From the NCBI RefSeq assembly GCF_003253485.1, contig NZ_QKTX01000018.1:30279-94278 (forward strand): a DNA stretch of 64,000 bases, given 5' to 3'. Source of the DNA: Algoriphagus aquaeductus. GTDB taxonomy: Bacteria; Bacteroidota; Bacteroidia; Cytophagales; Cyclobacteriaceae. A model generated the notes under the pieces. The model ran no database searches. It was not told the DNA's origin and saw nothing but the letters and a program-made list of their open reading frames with translations. Positions 35,574-45,241 of the stretch are shown piece by piece; within the stretch, counting starts at the first letter, position 1; each line of letters starts with the position of its first letter. Both the position numbers and the translations under genes were made by a program.

Positions 35574-36976
35574 CATTCAAAGGAATACATAAAGTCTTCT
35601 TCCTTGGTATTGGCGGCATCGGCATGAGTGCCTTGGCGCGCTGGTTCCGTCATGAGGGGTATCCTGTAGCAGGATACGACAAGACTCCTTCTCCTTTGAC
35701 CAAAGAGTTGGAGAAAGAAGGCATGCTGATCACTTTTGAAGATAAAGTGGATAGCATTCCTTTGGATTTCACCACTGATCCCGATGAGGTTTTGGTGGTG
35801 TGGACGCCTGCGATTCCAAAAGACAGTGTGCTGCTCAACTTTTTCCAAGCACATTACCAACTCAAAAAACGCTCGGAAGTCCTGGGCATGATCACCAAGG
35901 ATTTCTACACCATCGCCGTAGCAGGTACGCATGGCAAAACGAGTACTTCTTCTTTGATAGCTCATTTGCTGAAGTCAGCAGGTAAGCCCGTGGCCGCCTT
36001 TTTGGGAGGGATTACCCAGAATTACCACAGCAACTTGATTCTTCCGGGCAAGTCCAAAGAGGCCACCCTCGTGGTCGTGGAGGCGGACGAGTTTGATCGC
36101 TCTTTCCTCCGACTTCATCCAAATGAAGCGGTGGTGACCAGTGCTGACCCAGACCATTTGGATATCTACGGAGATGAAGCCACCATATTGGATGGGTTCA
36201 GAGACTTTATCCGATTGGTGGATAAGAAGGGCAAGCTCTACCTACAGACTCACGCTTGGTACCGCTTGGGCGAACAGGTGAGTTCGGGTGCCGGAATCCG
36301 TGAGTACGGTCTTCGCTCTTCTGGAATCCATGCCGAAAATATCATCGCCAAACCGGGATCCTTTCAGTTTGACTATATCGGTACCAAAGCCCAAATCAAA
36401 GGCTTGGAACTTCATATTCCAGGCTTCCACAATGTGGAAAATGCCTTGGTCGCGATCGCCATTTCAATTGATCACGGAGTGACCGAAGATCAGATTCGGG
36501 AAGGAATCAGATCCTTCCGAGGGGTGAAGAGACGATTTGAAATCCATTCTTCAGATCCTGGAAGAATTTACATTGACGACTATGCCCATCATCCCGAGGA
36601 AATCAAAGCCTGTCTGAGTTCGGTACGGGCGATGTACCCCACCCAACGGATGACGGTCATTTTTCAGCCTCATCTTTTCTCACGAACCAGAGATTTTGCA
36701 GAAGGATTCTCTGAGAGTCTTTCGCTGGCAGATGAAGTGGTGCTTTTGGATATCTATCCGGCACGGGAGCTTCCTATTCCGGGAGTGAGCTCAGCCATGC
36801 TCTTGGATGGCATTAAGGCTGGCAAGAAGATTTTGATACAAAAAAATCAGGTAATGGATTACCTGGAGGAATCCCAGCCCGAAGTCTTGGTGACGATGGG
36901 TGCAGGAGATATTGACCGGTTGGTACCGGGTATTGCTCAGTGGATGAATACAAGAACCAAACACAGCCAATCATGA
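35570..36976 (+). CDS. murC: UDP-MurNAc:L-alanine ligase
   Basis: This 468-residue Mur ligase performs the first amino-acid addition to UDP-MurNAc. It shows VFFLGIGGIGMSALARWF at the N terminus, the ATP loop AVAGTHGKTSTSSLIAHLL, EADEFDRSFLRLHP, SADPDHLDIYGD, and the C-terminal DDYAHHPEEIKACL and FQPHLFSRTRDF. These define MurC against the other Mur ligases. It overlaps murG and ftsQ by four bases each. Confidence 0.97.
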   Translation: MTFKGIHKVFFLGIGGIGMSALARWFRHEGYPVAGYDKTPSPLTKELEKEGMLITFEDKVDSIPLDFTTDPDEVLVVWTPAIPKDSVLLNFFQAHYQLKKRSEVLGMITKDFYTIAVAGTHGKTSTSSLIAHLLKSAGKPVAAFLGGITQNYHSNLILPGKSKEATLVVVEADEFDRSFLRLHPNEAVVTSADPDHLDIYGDEATILDGFRDFIRLVDKKGKLYLQTHAWYRLGEQVSSGAGIREYGLRSSGIHAENIIAKPGSFQFDYIGTKAQIKGLELHIPGFHNVENALVAIAISIDHGVTEDQIREGIRSFRGVKRRFEIHSSDPGRIYIDDYAHHPEEIKACLSSVRAMYPTQRMTVIFQPHLFSRTRDFAEGFSESLSLADEVVLLDIYPARELPIPGVSSAMLLDGIKAGKKILIQKNQVMDYLEESQPEVLVTMGAGDIDRLVPGIAQWMNTRTKHSQS

Positions 36977-37728
36977 ACAAAAGAAAGCTGAAGAAAGGAC
37001 TTGGGTTGGTTACACTTTGCCTCGTGTTGGTTGGGTTTATTGGATTTGTTGAAAAACAAGTTCAGCTCAAAACCTACAAGGGTCTCGAAATTGACCTAGA
37101 GGCAGTAAGCGGAGTGTATTTCGTGGAGGAAAAGGAAATTGAACGGATCGTTTCCTCTGCATTTCCTGAACTCAGGGCAGGACTTCCCTTGGAGGAAGTT
37201 CCATTGAGTGCCATTGAAGAGCGATTGCTGGGTCATCCGTTCATCAAAACTGCCGAAGCTTCGGTAGGGCAAAAAGGAATAGTAAAAGCCAGTATCAAGC
37301 AGCACGAGCCTATTGCGAGAATCGCAAGGCCCAACGGGGCAGATGGATACATCACCAAAGATGGCCTGATCATCCCGACGTCTCCGACCTATACCAGCCG
37401 GGTGCTGATTTTGGAAGGAGCGTATGCGGAGCAGCTCATGAATGAGGGTAGTATCGAGGCAATGCCTGAACTGATGCCTTTGATCCATTTCATTACTCAG
37501 GATGAGTTCTGGAATTCACAGGTAACCGAACTGGAAATCAATAAAAAGAATGACATCCGGCTTCACCAGCAAGTGGGGAAGCAGGTGATCGAATTTGGGG
37601 ATGCATTGGACTTTGAGAGCAAATTCAAGCGTATTGAAGTGCTCTACAAGGAAATTCTTCCGAGAAAAGGCTGGAATGCATATGAGCGGATCAGCGTGAA
37701 GTTTAAAAATCAAATTGTTTGTGAATAA
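36973..37728 (+). CDS. ftsQ: Cell division protein FtsQ/DivIB
   Basis: The 251-residue product has a basic start, one membrane segment (GLVTLCLVLVGFIGFV, residues about 9-25) and a periplasmic POTRA-like domain (VYFVEEKEIERIVSSAFPEL, then HPFIKTAEASVGQKGIVKASIKQHEPIARI). That region matches the FtsQ/DivIB pattern, including the conserved RxxRRPxxR-like site here as EPIARIARPNG. It links FtsL and FtsB to the Z-ring. The frame opens at a GTG 33 bases upstream, but the ATG at 36973 overlaps the murC stop as ATGA and precedes the basic-hydrophobic start. Confidence 0.93.
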   Translation: MNKRKLKKGLGLVTLCLVLVGFIGFVEKQVQLKTYKGLEIDLEAVSGVYFVEEKEIERIVSSAFPELRAGLPLEEVPLSAIEERLLGHPFIKTAEASVGQKGIVKASIKQHEPIARIARPNGADGYITKDGLIIPTSPTYTSRVLILEGAYAEQLMNEGSIEAMPELMPLIHFITQDEFWNSQVTELEINKKNDIRLHQQVGKQVIEFGDALDFESKFKRIEVLYKEILPRKGWNAYERISVKFKNQIVCE

Positions 37729-37737
37729 AGCTTGGAT

Positions 37738-39051
37738 ATGGAAAACGACAAACTGATAGTAGGTCTGGACATTGGGACCACCAAAATTTGCGCGATCATC
37801 GGACGGAAAAATGAGTTTGGAAAACTCGAAGTCTTGGGTTTGGGCAAGGCGATCTCCGATGGGGTGGACCGAGGCATTGTGACCAATATAGAAAAGACGG
37901 TCAATGCGATCGAAAAAGCAGTGGAAGACTGTGCCAACATGGCTGAAGTAGACATTGCCGAAGTAATCGTAGGCATCGCCGGGCAACATATCCAAAGCAA
38001 AATCATGCATGGGAGCATCATGCGGCAGCCAACTGAGGATGAAATCACCATCGAAGATGTGCAGCGGCTCACCGCCGACATGCACAATATCGTGGTGCCT
38101 CCAGGCAACAGCATCATCCATGTGATGCCGCAGGATTATACCGTCGATTATGAAGGAGGGATCAAAGATCCTGTGGGGATGTCAGGGACCAGATTGGAGG
38201 CGGATTTCCATATCATCACTGCCCAAACCACAGCGATTAATAATATCAACAAATGCGTCAAGCGTGCGAATCTGACTTCCAAGCAGCTGATTCTCGAGCC
38301 TTTGGCGAGTTCACTTTCCGTCTTGAGCGATGACGAAAAAGAAGCCGGAGTCTGTCTGGTGGATATCGGAGGGGGAACGACAGATATTGCCATTTTCTAC
38401 GAAAATATCATCCGTCATACCGCAGTCATTCCTTTGGGAGGAAATATTATCACTTCCGATATCAAAGAAGGATGCATGCTCATGCAAAATCAGGCGGAAT
38501 TGCTGAAGACCAGATTTGGAAAAGCTATTGCCGAAGAAGCCAATCCCAATGAGATTGTGTCTATTCCGGGCTTGAGAAATCGGCCACCAAAGGAGATTTC
38601 GATCCGTAACCTCGCTTCTATCATTCAAGCCAGAATGGAAGAGATCATTGAGATCGTACAGAATGAAATCATGCAAAGTGGGTATTACAAAAAGCTGGCA
38701 GGTGGTATCGTCCTTACCGGTGGTGGATCGCAGCTTCAGTGTATTTCCCAACTCTTTGAATACATGACCGGATTGGACACCCGAATAGGATTTCCCAATG
38801 AGCATCTGGGGAAATCGGTGATCGAAGAAGTGAAAAGCCCAATGTATGCCACTACTGTAGGGCTTGTTCTAGCCGGATTCAAATCCTTGGATACCCGTGA
38901 TGAAATCTACCAAAAGCGAAGAGCGAATGCAGGAATCAAACCTAAAATGATGCAAAAAAGAGAAGCGGTGTATAACAATATTTTCAAAAGCATCGGAGAC
39001 CGACTGAAAAACATCATCTCTGACGATATCGGAGATGACTCAACATACTAG
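37738..39051 (+). CDS. ftsA: Cell division protein FtsA
   Basis: The 437-residue actin-like protein shows the phosphate loop VGLDIGTTKICAIIG at the start, the 1C domain with IVGIAGQHIQS, DIGGGTTDIAIFYE, and GGIVLTGGGSQLQCISQLFEYM. It tethers FtsZ filaments to the membrane through its C-terminal end, where a short amphipathic helix (NIFKSIGDRLKNII) can be recognised. The ATG at 37738 was chosen over a TTG six bases earlier. ftsZ follows after about 100 bases that hold a hairpin. Confidence 0.97.
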   Translation: MENDKLIVGLDIGTTKICAIIGRKNEFGKLEVLGLGKAISDGVDRGIVTNIEKTVNAIEKAVEDCANMAEVDIAEVIVGIAGQHIQSKIMHGSIMRQPTEDEITIEDVQRLTADMHNIVVPPGNSIIHVMPQDYTVDYEGGIKDPVGMSGTRLEADFHIITAQTTAINNINKCVKRANLTSKQLILEPLASSLSVLSDDEKEAGVCLVDIGGGTTDIAIFYENIIRHTAVIPLGGNIITSDIKEGCMLMQNQAELLKTRFGKAIAEEANPNEIVSIPGLRNRPPKEISIRNLASIIQARMEEIIEIVQNEIMQSGYYKKLAGGIVLTGGGSQLQCISQLFEYMTGLDTRIGFPNEHLGKSVIEEVKSPMYATTVGLVLAGFKSLDTRDEIYQKRRANAGIKPKMMQKREAVYNNIFKSIGDRLKNIISDDIGDDSTY

Positions 39052-39064
39052 GGCTTATGATTGG

Positions 39065-39099
39065 GGGAGATAATCCGCTCTGCAGATTATTTCCCTTTT
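39065..39099 (+). terminator. Hairpin between ftsA and ftsZ, possible partial terminator
   Basis: GGGAGATAATC (39065-39075) pairs with GATTATTTCCC (39085-39095) with one mismatch, followed by only four T. This may be a weak terminator or an RNA-stability element that adjusts ftsZ relative to upstream genes. The ftsZ leader downstream is AT-rich. Confidence 0.5.
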
Positions 39100-39155
39100 A
39101 CTCCCTCTAACAAATAAAAACATACAACTGAAAAATTTTCACCAAACCATAAAAT

Positions 39156-40793
39156 ATGTCAGATAACATGAAAGATTACAGATTTGATCTCCCAAAGAAT
39201 CAAAAGTCGATTATCAAGGTAATCGGCGTAGGTGGGGGCGGCAGCAACGCCGTCAATCACATGTACAGCCAAGGCATCAAGGATGTGGAGTTTGTGGTAG
39301 TCAATACCGATGCCCAAGCTTTGAAATCCAGCCCTGTACCGTTGAGGCTACAGTTGGGAGCCAACTTGACCGAAGGACTGGGCGCAGGAGCCAATCCAGA
39401 GCAAGGCCGAAACGCAGCGTTGGAATCGCATGAAGAAATTCGCGAGCTCCTTGCAGACAACACCAAAATGGTGTTTATCACTGCCGGAATGGGTGGTGGA
39501 ACCGGGACTGGTGCGGCACCAGTCGTAGCCAAAATCGCCAAGGAGCTGAACATCCTTACCGTGGGTATTGTGACCGCCCCGTTTATGTTTGAGGGTAAAA
39601 AGAAAATGGCAGTCGCTCAGGCGGGGATCGAATCCCTTCGCGAAAATTGCGACACCGTCCTCGTTATCCTCAATGACAAGCTGAGAGAAATCTATGGTAA
39701 CCTGGCCATCCGAACTGCCTTTAGCAAAGCCGATGATATCTTAACTACTGCAGCCAAATCCATTGCTGAAATCATTACTATCCATCAGGATGTCAACGTG
39801 GACTTTGAAGACGTGAAGACCGTCATGAAAGACGCAGGTGCAGCTGTGATGGGCTCTGCCACTGAAGAAGGAGAAGGCCGCGCCATTCGTGCAGCAGGTT
39901 CTGCTATTTCCTCCCCATTGCTCAATAATGTGGACATCAAAGGAGCGCAGAAGATCTTGCTTTCCATCATGTCCGGTGAGGAAGAGGAACTGTCTATGGA
40001 CGAGCTCAGCGAAATCACCGAGTATATCCAGGAGAAGGCCGGAGACAATGCCGAGGTGATCTTCGGTCAGGGGATCGATCCGGAATTGGGCAAGGCGATC
40101 CGCGTGACTGTCATTGCCACTGGTTTTGAAATGGATAAGCTTTCTGATAAAGCAGTGAAAAAAGTGGATTCAGCGCCTATTTCCGCTTTTGCCTCTCCTG
40201 TAGCCAACACTCCGGTTGCTACTCCGGAGGTGGTGAAGACGGTGATCAACCTGGATTCAGGCAAGGCTCAGCAAGTGAAAGAAGAACCGATCGCAGGTGG
40301 ATCTACTTTTACCTTTTCTATCCCGAAAGCTCCTGTGTCCGCTCCTTCTATCCCAAAAATTATGGAAGAAGAATCGGAGGAGTTTTCCTTCTCGATCAAG
40401 CCAATAGTAGAAGAAAAGCCGATTGAGACTAAAGTGGAAGAGGTGGAAAAAATCGTCCACAACCTCTATGATGAGTCTGAGAAGAAGACAGAAAAGCTGC
40501 CACAGGAATCTCAGCCTGCTGCCCCGGTTTTTGCCAATGATTACTATGAGCAAATGAAGCAAAAGGCGATTCAGAGAGCCCACGAGCGTTTCGAGAAGCT
40601 CAAAGGCAACCGCGTATTCAATGCTACTCCTGAAGAAATGAAGGAAAAGATGAACGTACCTGCTTATCAGCGCAAGAATGTGGTGCTCAATGAACCCCAG
40701 CATAGCTCCGAGCCAGCCATCAGCAAGTACAATCTAAGTGAGGAAAATGAAATCCTCGGTAATAACAGATTCCTGCATGACAATGTGGACTAA
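39156..40793 (+). CDS. ftsZ: Cell division protein FtsZ
   Basis: The product is 545 residues. The tubulin-like GTPase occupies residues 1-330: IKVIGVGGGGSNAVNHM, the tubulin signature in FITAGMGGGTGTGAAP, NAVNTD-like VVNTDAQAL, and the T7-loop region NVDFEDVKTVM. The rest is a linker of about 180 residues rich in Pro, Glu and Lys, ending in the conserved C-terminal peptide NNRFLHDNVD that binds FtsA and other partners. The long linker is common in this phylum. It ends the division cluster; the next gene is convergent three bases away. Confidence 0.98.
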   Translation: MSDNMKDYRFDLPKNQKSIIKVIGVGGGGSNAVNHMYSQGIKDVEFVVVNTDAQALKSSPVPLRLQLGANLTEGLGAGANPEQGRNAALESHEEIRELLADNTKMVFITAGMGGGTGTGAAPVVAKIAKELNILTVGIVTAPFMFEGKKKMAVAQAGIESLRENCDTVLVILNDKLREIYGNLAIRTAFSKADDILTTAAKSIAEIITIHQDVNVDFEDVKTVMKDAGAAVMGSATEEGEGRAIRAAGSAISSPLLNNVDIKGAQKILLSIMSGEEEELSMDELSEITEYIQEKAGDNAEVIFGQGIDPELGKAIRVTVIATGFEMDKLSDKAVKKVDSAPISAFASPVANTPVATPEVVKTVINLDSGKAQQVKEEPIAGGSTFTFSIPKAPVSAPSIPKIMEEESEEFSFSIKPIVEEKPIETKVEEVEKIVHNLYDESEKKTEKLPQESQPAAPVFANDYYEQMKQKAIQRAHERFEKLKGNRVFNATPEEMKEKMNVPAYQRKNVVLNEPQHSSEPAISKYNLSEENEILGNNRFLHDNVD

Positions 40794-40796
40794 GTC

Positions 40797-41321
40797 CTAA
40801 AACTCAAGCAGCATGTCTGCCTGGGTATGTAGGAGTTCTACATACAGCCTGTTGGTGAGCAGGTTATCTGACATATTTTGCTCGATTTTGGCAAGCTTCG
40901 GCTTGAGAGCAAGGACATGCATACCCAGATAATGGAAGATGTCGGTGAGGTGGCTCAATGCGATGCCACCCCCGCCTATTCCGGAAGAGATGCCTACCAA
41001 AGCGCACTTTTTATTACGGAACGTGTTGGGGTAGGTCATTCCGTCGATAAACGTCTTTAAGATTCCCGGAAACGACCCATTGTATTCCGGCACGATAAAT
41101 ACAAACTTTTTCCCTTCCTTGACTCGGTCGTGGAAGGCATTGTAAGCCGGATTTTTTCCATTGTTTTCGTAGAGGGCAGTAGCTGTAAAATCTGACGGCA
41201 AGTGCTCCAGTTCCAAGATTTCTGATTCTACTCCTTTTTCCTCCAAAATGCTTTTGTAAAGCGCTGCGATCGTTTTGGAAACAGAGTTTTTCCGGTTGGT
41301 GCCTACGATGATTTTGATCAT
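40797..41321 (-). CDS. NADPH-dependent FMN reductase family protein
   Basis: This 174-residue flavodoxin-like protein has the FMN phosphate loop IIVGTNRKNSVSKTIAALY at the N terminus, VFIVPEYNGSFPGILKTFIDG for the flavin ring contact, and KKCALVGISSGIGGGGIALSHL. This is the typical pattern of NADPH-dependent FMN reductases and azoreductase relatives. It probably reduces flavin, quinones or azo compounds in the cytoplasm; the substrate is undetermined. It is a single-gene unit, convergent with ftsZ. Confidence 0.9.
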   Translation of the reverse strand: MIKIIVGTNRKNSVSKTIAALYKSILEEKGVESEILELEHLPSDFTATALYENNGKNPAYNAFHDRVKEGKKFVFIVPEYNGSFPGILKTFIDGMTYPNTFRNKKCALVGISSGIGGGGIALSHLTDIFHYLGMHVLALKPKLAKIEQNMSDNLLTNRLYVELLHTQADMLLEF

Positions 41322-41417
41322 ACGGGTGAATTTTCTCTCCTCAATACAAGCAAGTAGGGGGAAAAGTTCTCAGGCAAAACCAAAATCCTATCTTTACCCG
41401 TAAATCAGCCAAAAATC

Positions 41418-42236
41418 ATGGACTACCTCAATCAGATTCAAGAAGCCGTTTCTTTTATTCAGAGCAAAAACAGTCAATCCATTCCTGTAGGAATTATCCT
41501 GGGTACAGGCTTGGGAAGCTTGGGCAATCAAATCCAAGTCGAACTGGAAATTGATTACCGAGACATTCCCCATTTTCCCGTGTCTACGGTGGAGAGTCAT
41601 TCCGGGAAATTGATTTTTGGAACCTTGGCAGGTAAAAAAGTGCTGGCGATGAAAGGTCGTTTTCATTATTACGAGGGCTATTCCATGAAGGAGGTGACTT
41701 TTCCCATCCGCGTGATGAAAAAACTGGGCGTAAAAACCCTTTTGGTATCCAATGCCTCAGGAGGCCTCAATCCTGCGCAGGAAGTGGGAGACGTCATGGT
41801 GCTTTCTGACCACATCAACCTTTTTCCTGAAAACCCACTTCGAGGTAAAAACTTCGACGATCTAGGTCCCAGATTTCCGGATATGAGCGATGCATATTCC
41901 CGTCGATTGATCGATTTGGCTTTGGAAATTGCCAAAGAAATAGGGCTAAAACTCCACACCGGAGTCTATTGTGGGGTTGAAGGTCCGAATCTGGAAACCC
42001 CGGCAGAATACAAATACCTTCGGATCATCGGTGGAGATGCCGTGGGGATGAGTACTGTACCGGAAGTATTGGTAGCCCGTCATAGCGGAATCGAGGTGTT
42101 TGGGATCTCTGCGATTACCGATCTGGGAGTAGAAGGAAAAATCCACCAAGTGTCGCTTCAGGACGTCCTTGCAGCGGCGGCCAAAGCCGAACCGGTCATG
42201 AGTCAGATCATGCGGGAGTTGGTAGGGAGAATGTGA
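41418..42236 (+). CDS. Purine nucleoside phosphorylase
   Basis: This 272-residue enzyme cleaves purine nucleosides with phosphate to base and ribose 1-phosphate. It shows IILGTGLGSLG at the N terminus, VSTVESHSGKLIFG, the phosphate- and ribose-site MKGRFHYYEGY, VSNASGGLNP, and the base-binding GVEGPNLETPAEYKYLRIIGGDAVGMSTVPEV. The glutamate and the GMST segment define the trimeric PNP-I family. It acts in purine salvage in the cytoplasm. The upstream TATCTTTA is one base off the TAnnTTTG box and could be its promoter. Confidence 0.95.
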   Translation: MDYLNQIQEAVSFIQSKNSQSIPVGIILGTGLGSLGNQIQVELEIDYRDIPHFPVSTVESHSGKLIFGTLAGKKVLAMKGRFHYYEGYSMKEVTFPIRVMKKLGVKTLLVSNASGGLNPAQEVGDVMVLSDHINLFPENPLRGKNFDDLGPRFPDMSDAYSRRLIDLALEIAKEIGLKLHTGVYCGVEGPNLETPAEYKYLRIIGGDAVGMSTVPEVLVARHSGIEVFGISAITDLGVEGKIHQVSLQDVLAAAAKAEPVMSQIMRELVGRM

Positions 42237-42251
42237 TCTGTTTTGTACTTT

Positions 42252-42725
42252 TTATTGCTGAGGAGGAAATTGTCTCATGGTCTCGATCATTTTTTCCATA
42301 AAAGGCCTGATTTCTTCCGGCCACAATTCCGGAATCCGACCTACCTGCCACCAAATAATCTCAGCCTCCCGCTCAAAGGCCAGGTAATAGCCGCCTTCTT
42401 CCACACAATTGGAACAGGCGATAAACTGAAGCCCACGGGGCATCAGATAGTCTTTTGGAAACGAGTCTTCCAACTCCTGTCCGAGAGCCCAATATCTGGA
42501 ATCCATTGGGGTCGTTTTGTAGACGATAATCGGAGCCTCGCGGAAACTTCGCATGTTGTCTTCATAGAGTTTTCCTCCCTCAAACTTGTAGATCTGAATG
42601 CAATTGCCTTCGCATTGTAGATTCCACTGACCAAAAATAAAGGCTTCCTCATCGGGCTTTTCGTCTTCTTTGCAGGCCGTGAGAATGGGAAGCGCCAGGA
42701 GTACAACGAATAGTATTTTTTTCAT
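42252..42725 (-). CDS. Uncharacterised lipoprotein
   Basis: This 157-residue protein begins with a clear lipoprotein signal (ILFVVLLALPILTAC, cysteine 18). Residues 33-44 (QWNLQCEGNCIQ) and 101-106 (ACSNC) contain four cysteines that could form disulfides in the periplasm. The FGQWNL...CIQIYKFEGGKLYED segment recalls small barrel-type lipoproteins, but no family was recognised. It is convergent with the phosphorylase gene and divergent from the TonB receptor gene. Confidence 0.75.
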   Translation of the reverse strand: MKKILFVVLLALPILTACKEDEKPDEEAFIFGQWNLQCEGNCIQIYKFEGGKLYEDNMRSFREAPIIVYKTTPMDSRYWALGQELEDSFPKDYLMPRGLQFIACSNCVEEGGYYLAFEREAEIIWWQVGRIPELWPEEIRPFMEKMIETMRQFPPQQ

Positions 42726-42823
42726 TTCGCCTCGAGTTATACAAAAAAGACGATCACCTTTTGGAATTGGTTTTCGCTTTTTTTCTGCAATTATTTGAAA
42801 AAAACTGATTTCTTAGAAGTCTG

Positions 42824-45241
42824 ATGTCAAAATTTTCGCTTCTTCTTTTTCTACTTCTGTTTTTTGCAACCAGAGTTACTTTCAGTCAAACTGATTCCCT
42901 CACTTTTCGATTTGGAAAGCAGGAAAGTTTTCTGTCAGAGACCTATGTCCTGACCGGAAAGATCCTCGGTGAGGATACCAAAGAAGGGCTTTCAGGGGTT
43001 GGACTTCATGTAGATGGTACCTTTACAGGTGTGGCCACCGACCGATTTGGCTTTTATTACATCACGCTAAAACCGGGCAAACACAAGGTTACTTTTCGGC
43101 ACATTTCCTATGTGCCCGTGTTTACTCAGGTGGAGCTGTTTGAAAATGGGGTGATTAATCTGGAGATGAGTGTCAAAAGTTTTGAGCTGGACGGAGTGGT
43201 GGTGATGTCAGAGGATCCCGACCGAAATGTCCGAAATCCCATCACCGGTGTGACTAAGCTTACGACTCGGGAATTGAGGTCTATCCCAGCATTTCTCGGG
43301 GAGGCGGATATTTTCAAAGGTTTACAGCTTCTGCCGGGTGTTTCTTCAGTTGGGGAAGACACCTCCGGGATCAACGTCAGGGGTGCCAAAACGGACCAAA
43401 ATCTTATCCTGATGAATGAAGCAATGGTTTTGAGTTCCAATCATGCACTGGGGTTTTTATCTGGATTCAATACAGATGTTACCGAGAATTTCACCCTGTA
43501 TAAAGGAAACCTTCCCGCTAATTTTGGCGGAAGAGCAGGTTCGGCCTTGAATATCCTGATGCGACCCGGAGATGTGAGCGAATGGAAAGGTCAAGTTGGA
43601 ATGGGTACTTCCAATGGGAAGTTTCTCCTGGAAGGGCCTATCAAAACTGATAAGGTCAGTGCCATTGCAGGGGGTAGAATTTCCAATGTCAATTGGTTGC
43701 TCAATCAGACCAGGGACTTGGACCTGCAGCAGAGTCGACTCAATTTTTTTGATGGCTACTTTGGGTTCACATGGAAGGTGTCCCAGGGACATACCTTAGA
43801 GGCCAATACACTGCTGACAGGAGATCGATTTCAGTTTTCCGATCAGTTTGGCTACGATTGGAGCAATCGGGTGAGTTCGATAAGATACCGGGGCATCGTA
43901 GGGGAGCATCTTTCGATAAGTGCGCTTTTTGCAGACGGAGATTTTTCCAATGCCTTTATTGATCCCGAAGGCGTAGAAGCAGCAAAAGTTCAAAATGGCA
44001 TGCGGTACCGACAGGGTAAGGTGTCTGCCACTTGGGCAAAAGAACAACTGGCGGTCACAGGAGGAATAGAAGCAATCCGCTACCAGGGAAAACCGGAGAG
44101 ATTGGAGCCCTTTGGAACCCAATCCGCAGTACAGCCGGAGGAAGTAGGAAAGGAAAAGGGGATCGAATATTCCCTGTTTTTGTCGGTGGAGCAGGACCTG
44201 AGTCCGATGACGGGAGTGATTGCTGGAATTCGGTACTCCTCTTTTGTTCAGAGAGGACCGGATACGGTTTTTCTATACCGATCCGATGCGGCGCTTTCCC
44301 AAGCTAATCAGATCGGACAGGAAATCTTCGCGTCAGGCAGCCTTGCTTCTTTCTCTGGATTAGAACCCAGGGTTTCGTTAAGGCAGAATCTCACCGCTAC
44401 CCTTTCCCTGAAACTCAGTTACGCACGACTTTTCCAGTATGTGCAGTCAGTTTCCAATACCTTCGGCCCCACCCCAATCGACTTGTGGCAGTTGAGCACG
44501 AGATACATACCGCCTCAGCGATCGGATAATTTTTCTTTTGGAATTTTCAAAAACTCCACAGACAACCGTTGGGAGTATTCTGTAGACGGCTTCTACAGGA
44601 CCAGTCAAAATCAGGTGGAGTATCGGGATTTTGCTTCTATTTTCTTAAACCCGCACATGGAAACCGAATTGGTATTGGGTCAGGGTAAAGCCTATGGCGG
44701 TGAGTTTATGATCAAGAAAAACTTGGGTGTGGTAACCGGATGGCTAGCTTACACTTACTCCCGGTCACTTTTTAGATCCCAGAGCCCTTTTGATGAAGAG
44801 CAAATCAATCGAAACGAGTGGTTTCCCTCCAACTTTGACAAGCCGCACGAAGTGAATTTCATTCTCAGCAAAAAGATGTACCCCAGAGGCTTGTTCAATG
44901 TTTCTGCCAATTACTCCACCGGCAGACCGGTAAGTGCCGTAAATGCCAGCTATCTGCTCAATGGGGGATTGCTCGTGCCGGATTACAGTGACAGAAACCA
45001 ATACCGCATCCCGGATTATTTTCGTGTGGATGTTTCTTTCACAGTAGAAAAGGTGTTTGCCAAAAAAGGGGATTCACTCAATTTGAGTATTTACAATTTG
45101 TTAGGGCGGAAAAATGCCTATTCTGTCTTTTGGCAGCGGGATGGGGATTCTCAGCAGTTGAGACCCTATCGACTGGCGATTTTGGGTTCGATTTTTCCTT
45201 CCATTACCTATAGCATACAGTGGGGAGGTGCCAATGACTAG
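42824..45241 (+). CDS. TonB-dependent receptor with carboxypeptidase-regulatory-like N domain
   Basis: The 805-residue product has a signal peptide (residues about 1-21). Residues about 40-115 form a carboxypeptidase-regulatory-like beta domain (VLTGKILGEDTKEGLSGVGL...HVTFRHISY). The plug domain follows, with LQLLPGVSSVGEDTSGINVRGAKTDQNLILMNE, and then an outer-membrane barrel rich in aromatic strands. The end SIFPSITYSIQWGGAND is close to a barrel terminus. It imports an unknown ligand through TonB. The following DUF4249 gene overlaps it by eight bases, a pairing seen repeatedly in Bacteroidota outside the SusCD type. Confidence 0.92.
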   Translation: MSKFSLLLFLLLFFATRVTFSQTDSLTFRFGKQESFLSETYVLTGKILGEDTKEGLSGVGLHVDGTFTGVATDRFGFYYITLKPGKHKVTFRHISYVPVFTQVELFENGVINLEMSVKSFELDGVVVMSEDPDRNVRNPITGVTKLTTRELRSIPAFLGEADIFKGLQLLPGVSSVGEDTSGINVRGAKTDQNLILMNEAMVLSSNHALGFLSGFNTDVTENFTLYKGNLPANFGGRAGSALNILMRPGDVSEWKGQVGMGTSNGKFLLEGPIKTDKVSAIAGGRISNVNWLLNQTRDLDLQQSRLNFFDGYFGFTWKVSQGHTLEANTLLTGDRFQFSDQFGYDWSNRVSSIRYRGIVGEHLSISALFADGDFSNAFIDPEGVEAAKVQNGMRYRQGKVSATWAKEQLAVTGGIEAIRYQGKPERLEPFGTQSAVQPEEVGKEKGIEYSLFLSVEQDLSPMTGVIAGIRYSSFVQRGPDTVFLYRSDAALSQANQIGQEIFASGSLASFSGLEPRVSLRQNLTATLSLKLSYARLFQYVQSVSNTFGPTPIDLWQLSTRYIPPQRSDNFSFGIFKNSTDNRWEYSVDGFYRTSQNQVEYRDFASIFLNPHMETELVLGQGKAYGGEFMIKKNLGVVTGWLAYTYSRSLFRSQSPFDEEQINRNEWFPSNFDKPHEVNFILSKKMYPRGLFNVSANYSTGRPVSAVNASYLLNGGLLVPDYSDRNQYRIPDYFRVDVSFTVEKVFAKKGDSLNLSIYNLLGRKNAYSVFWQRDGDSQQLRPYRLAILGSIFPSITYSIQWGGAND

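Noticed and set aside
37516..38121. 201-codon open frame antisense to ftsQ/ftsA
   Set aside because: It spans the junction of two conserved genes in reverse, with no start signal or family similarity.
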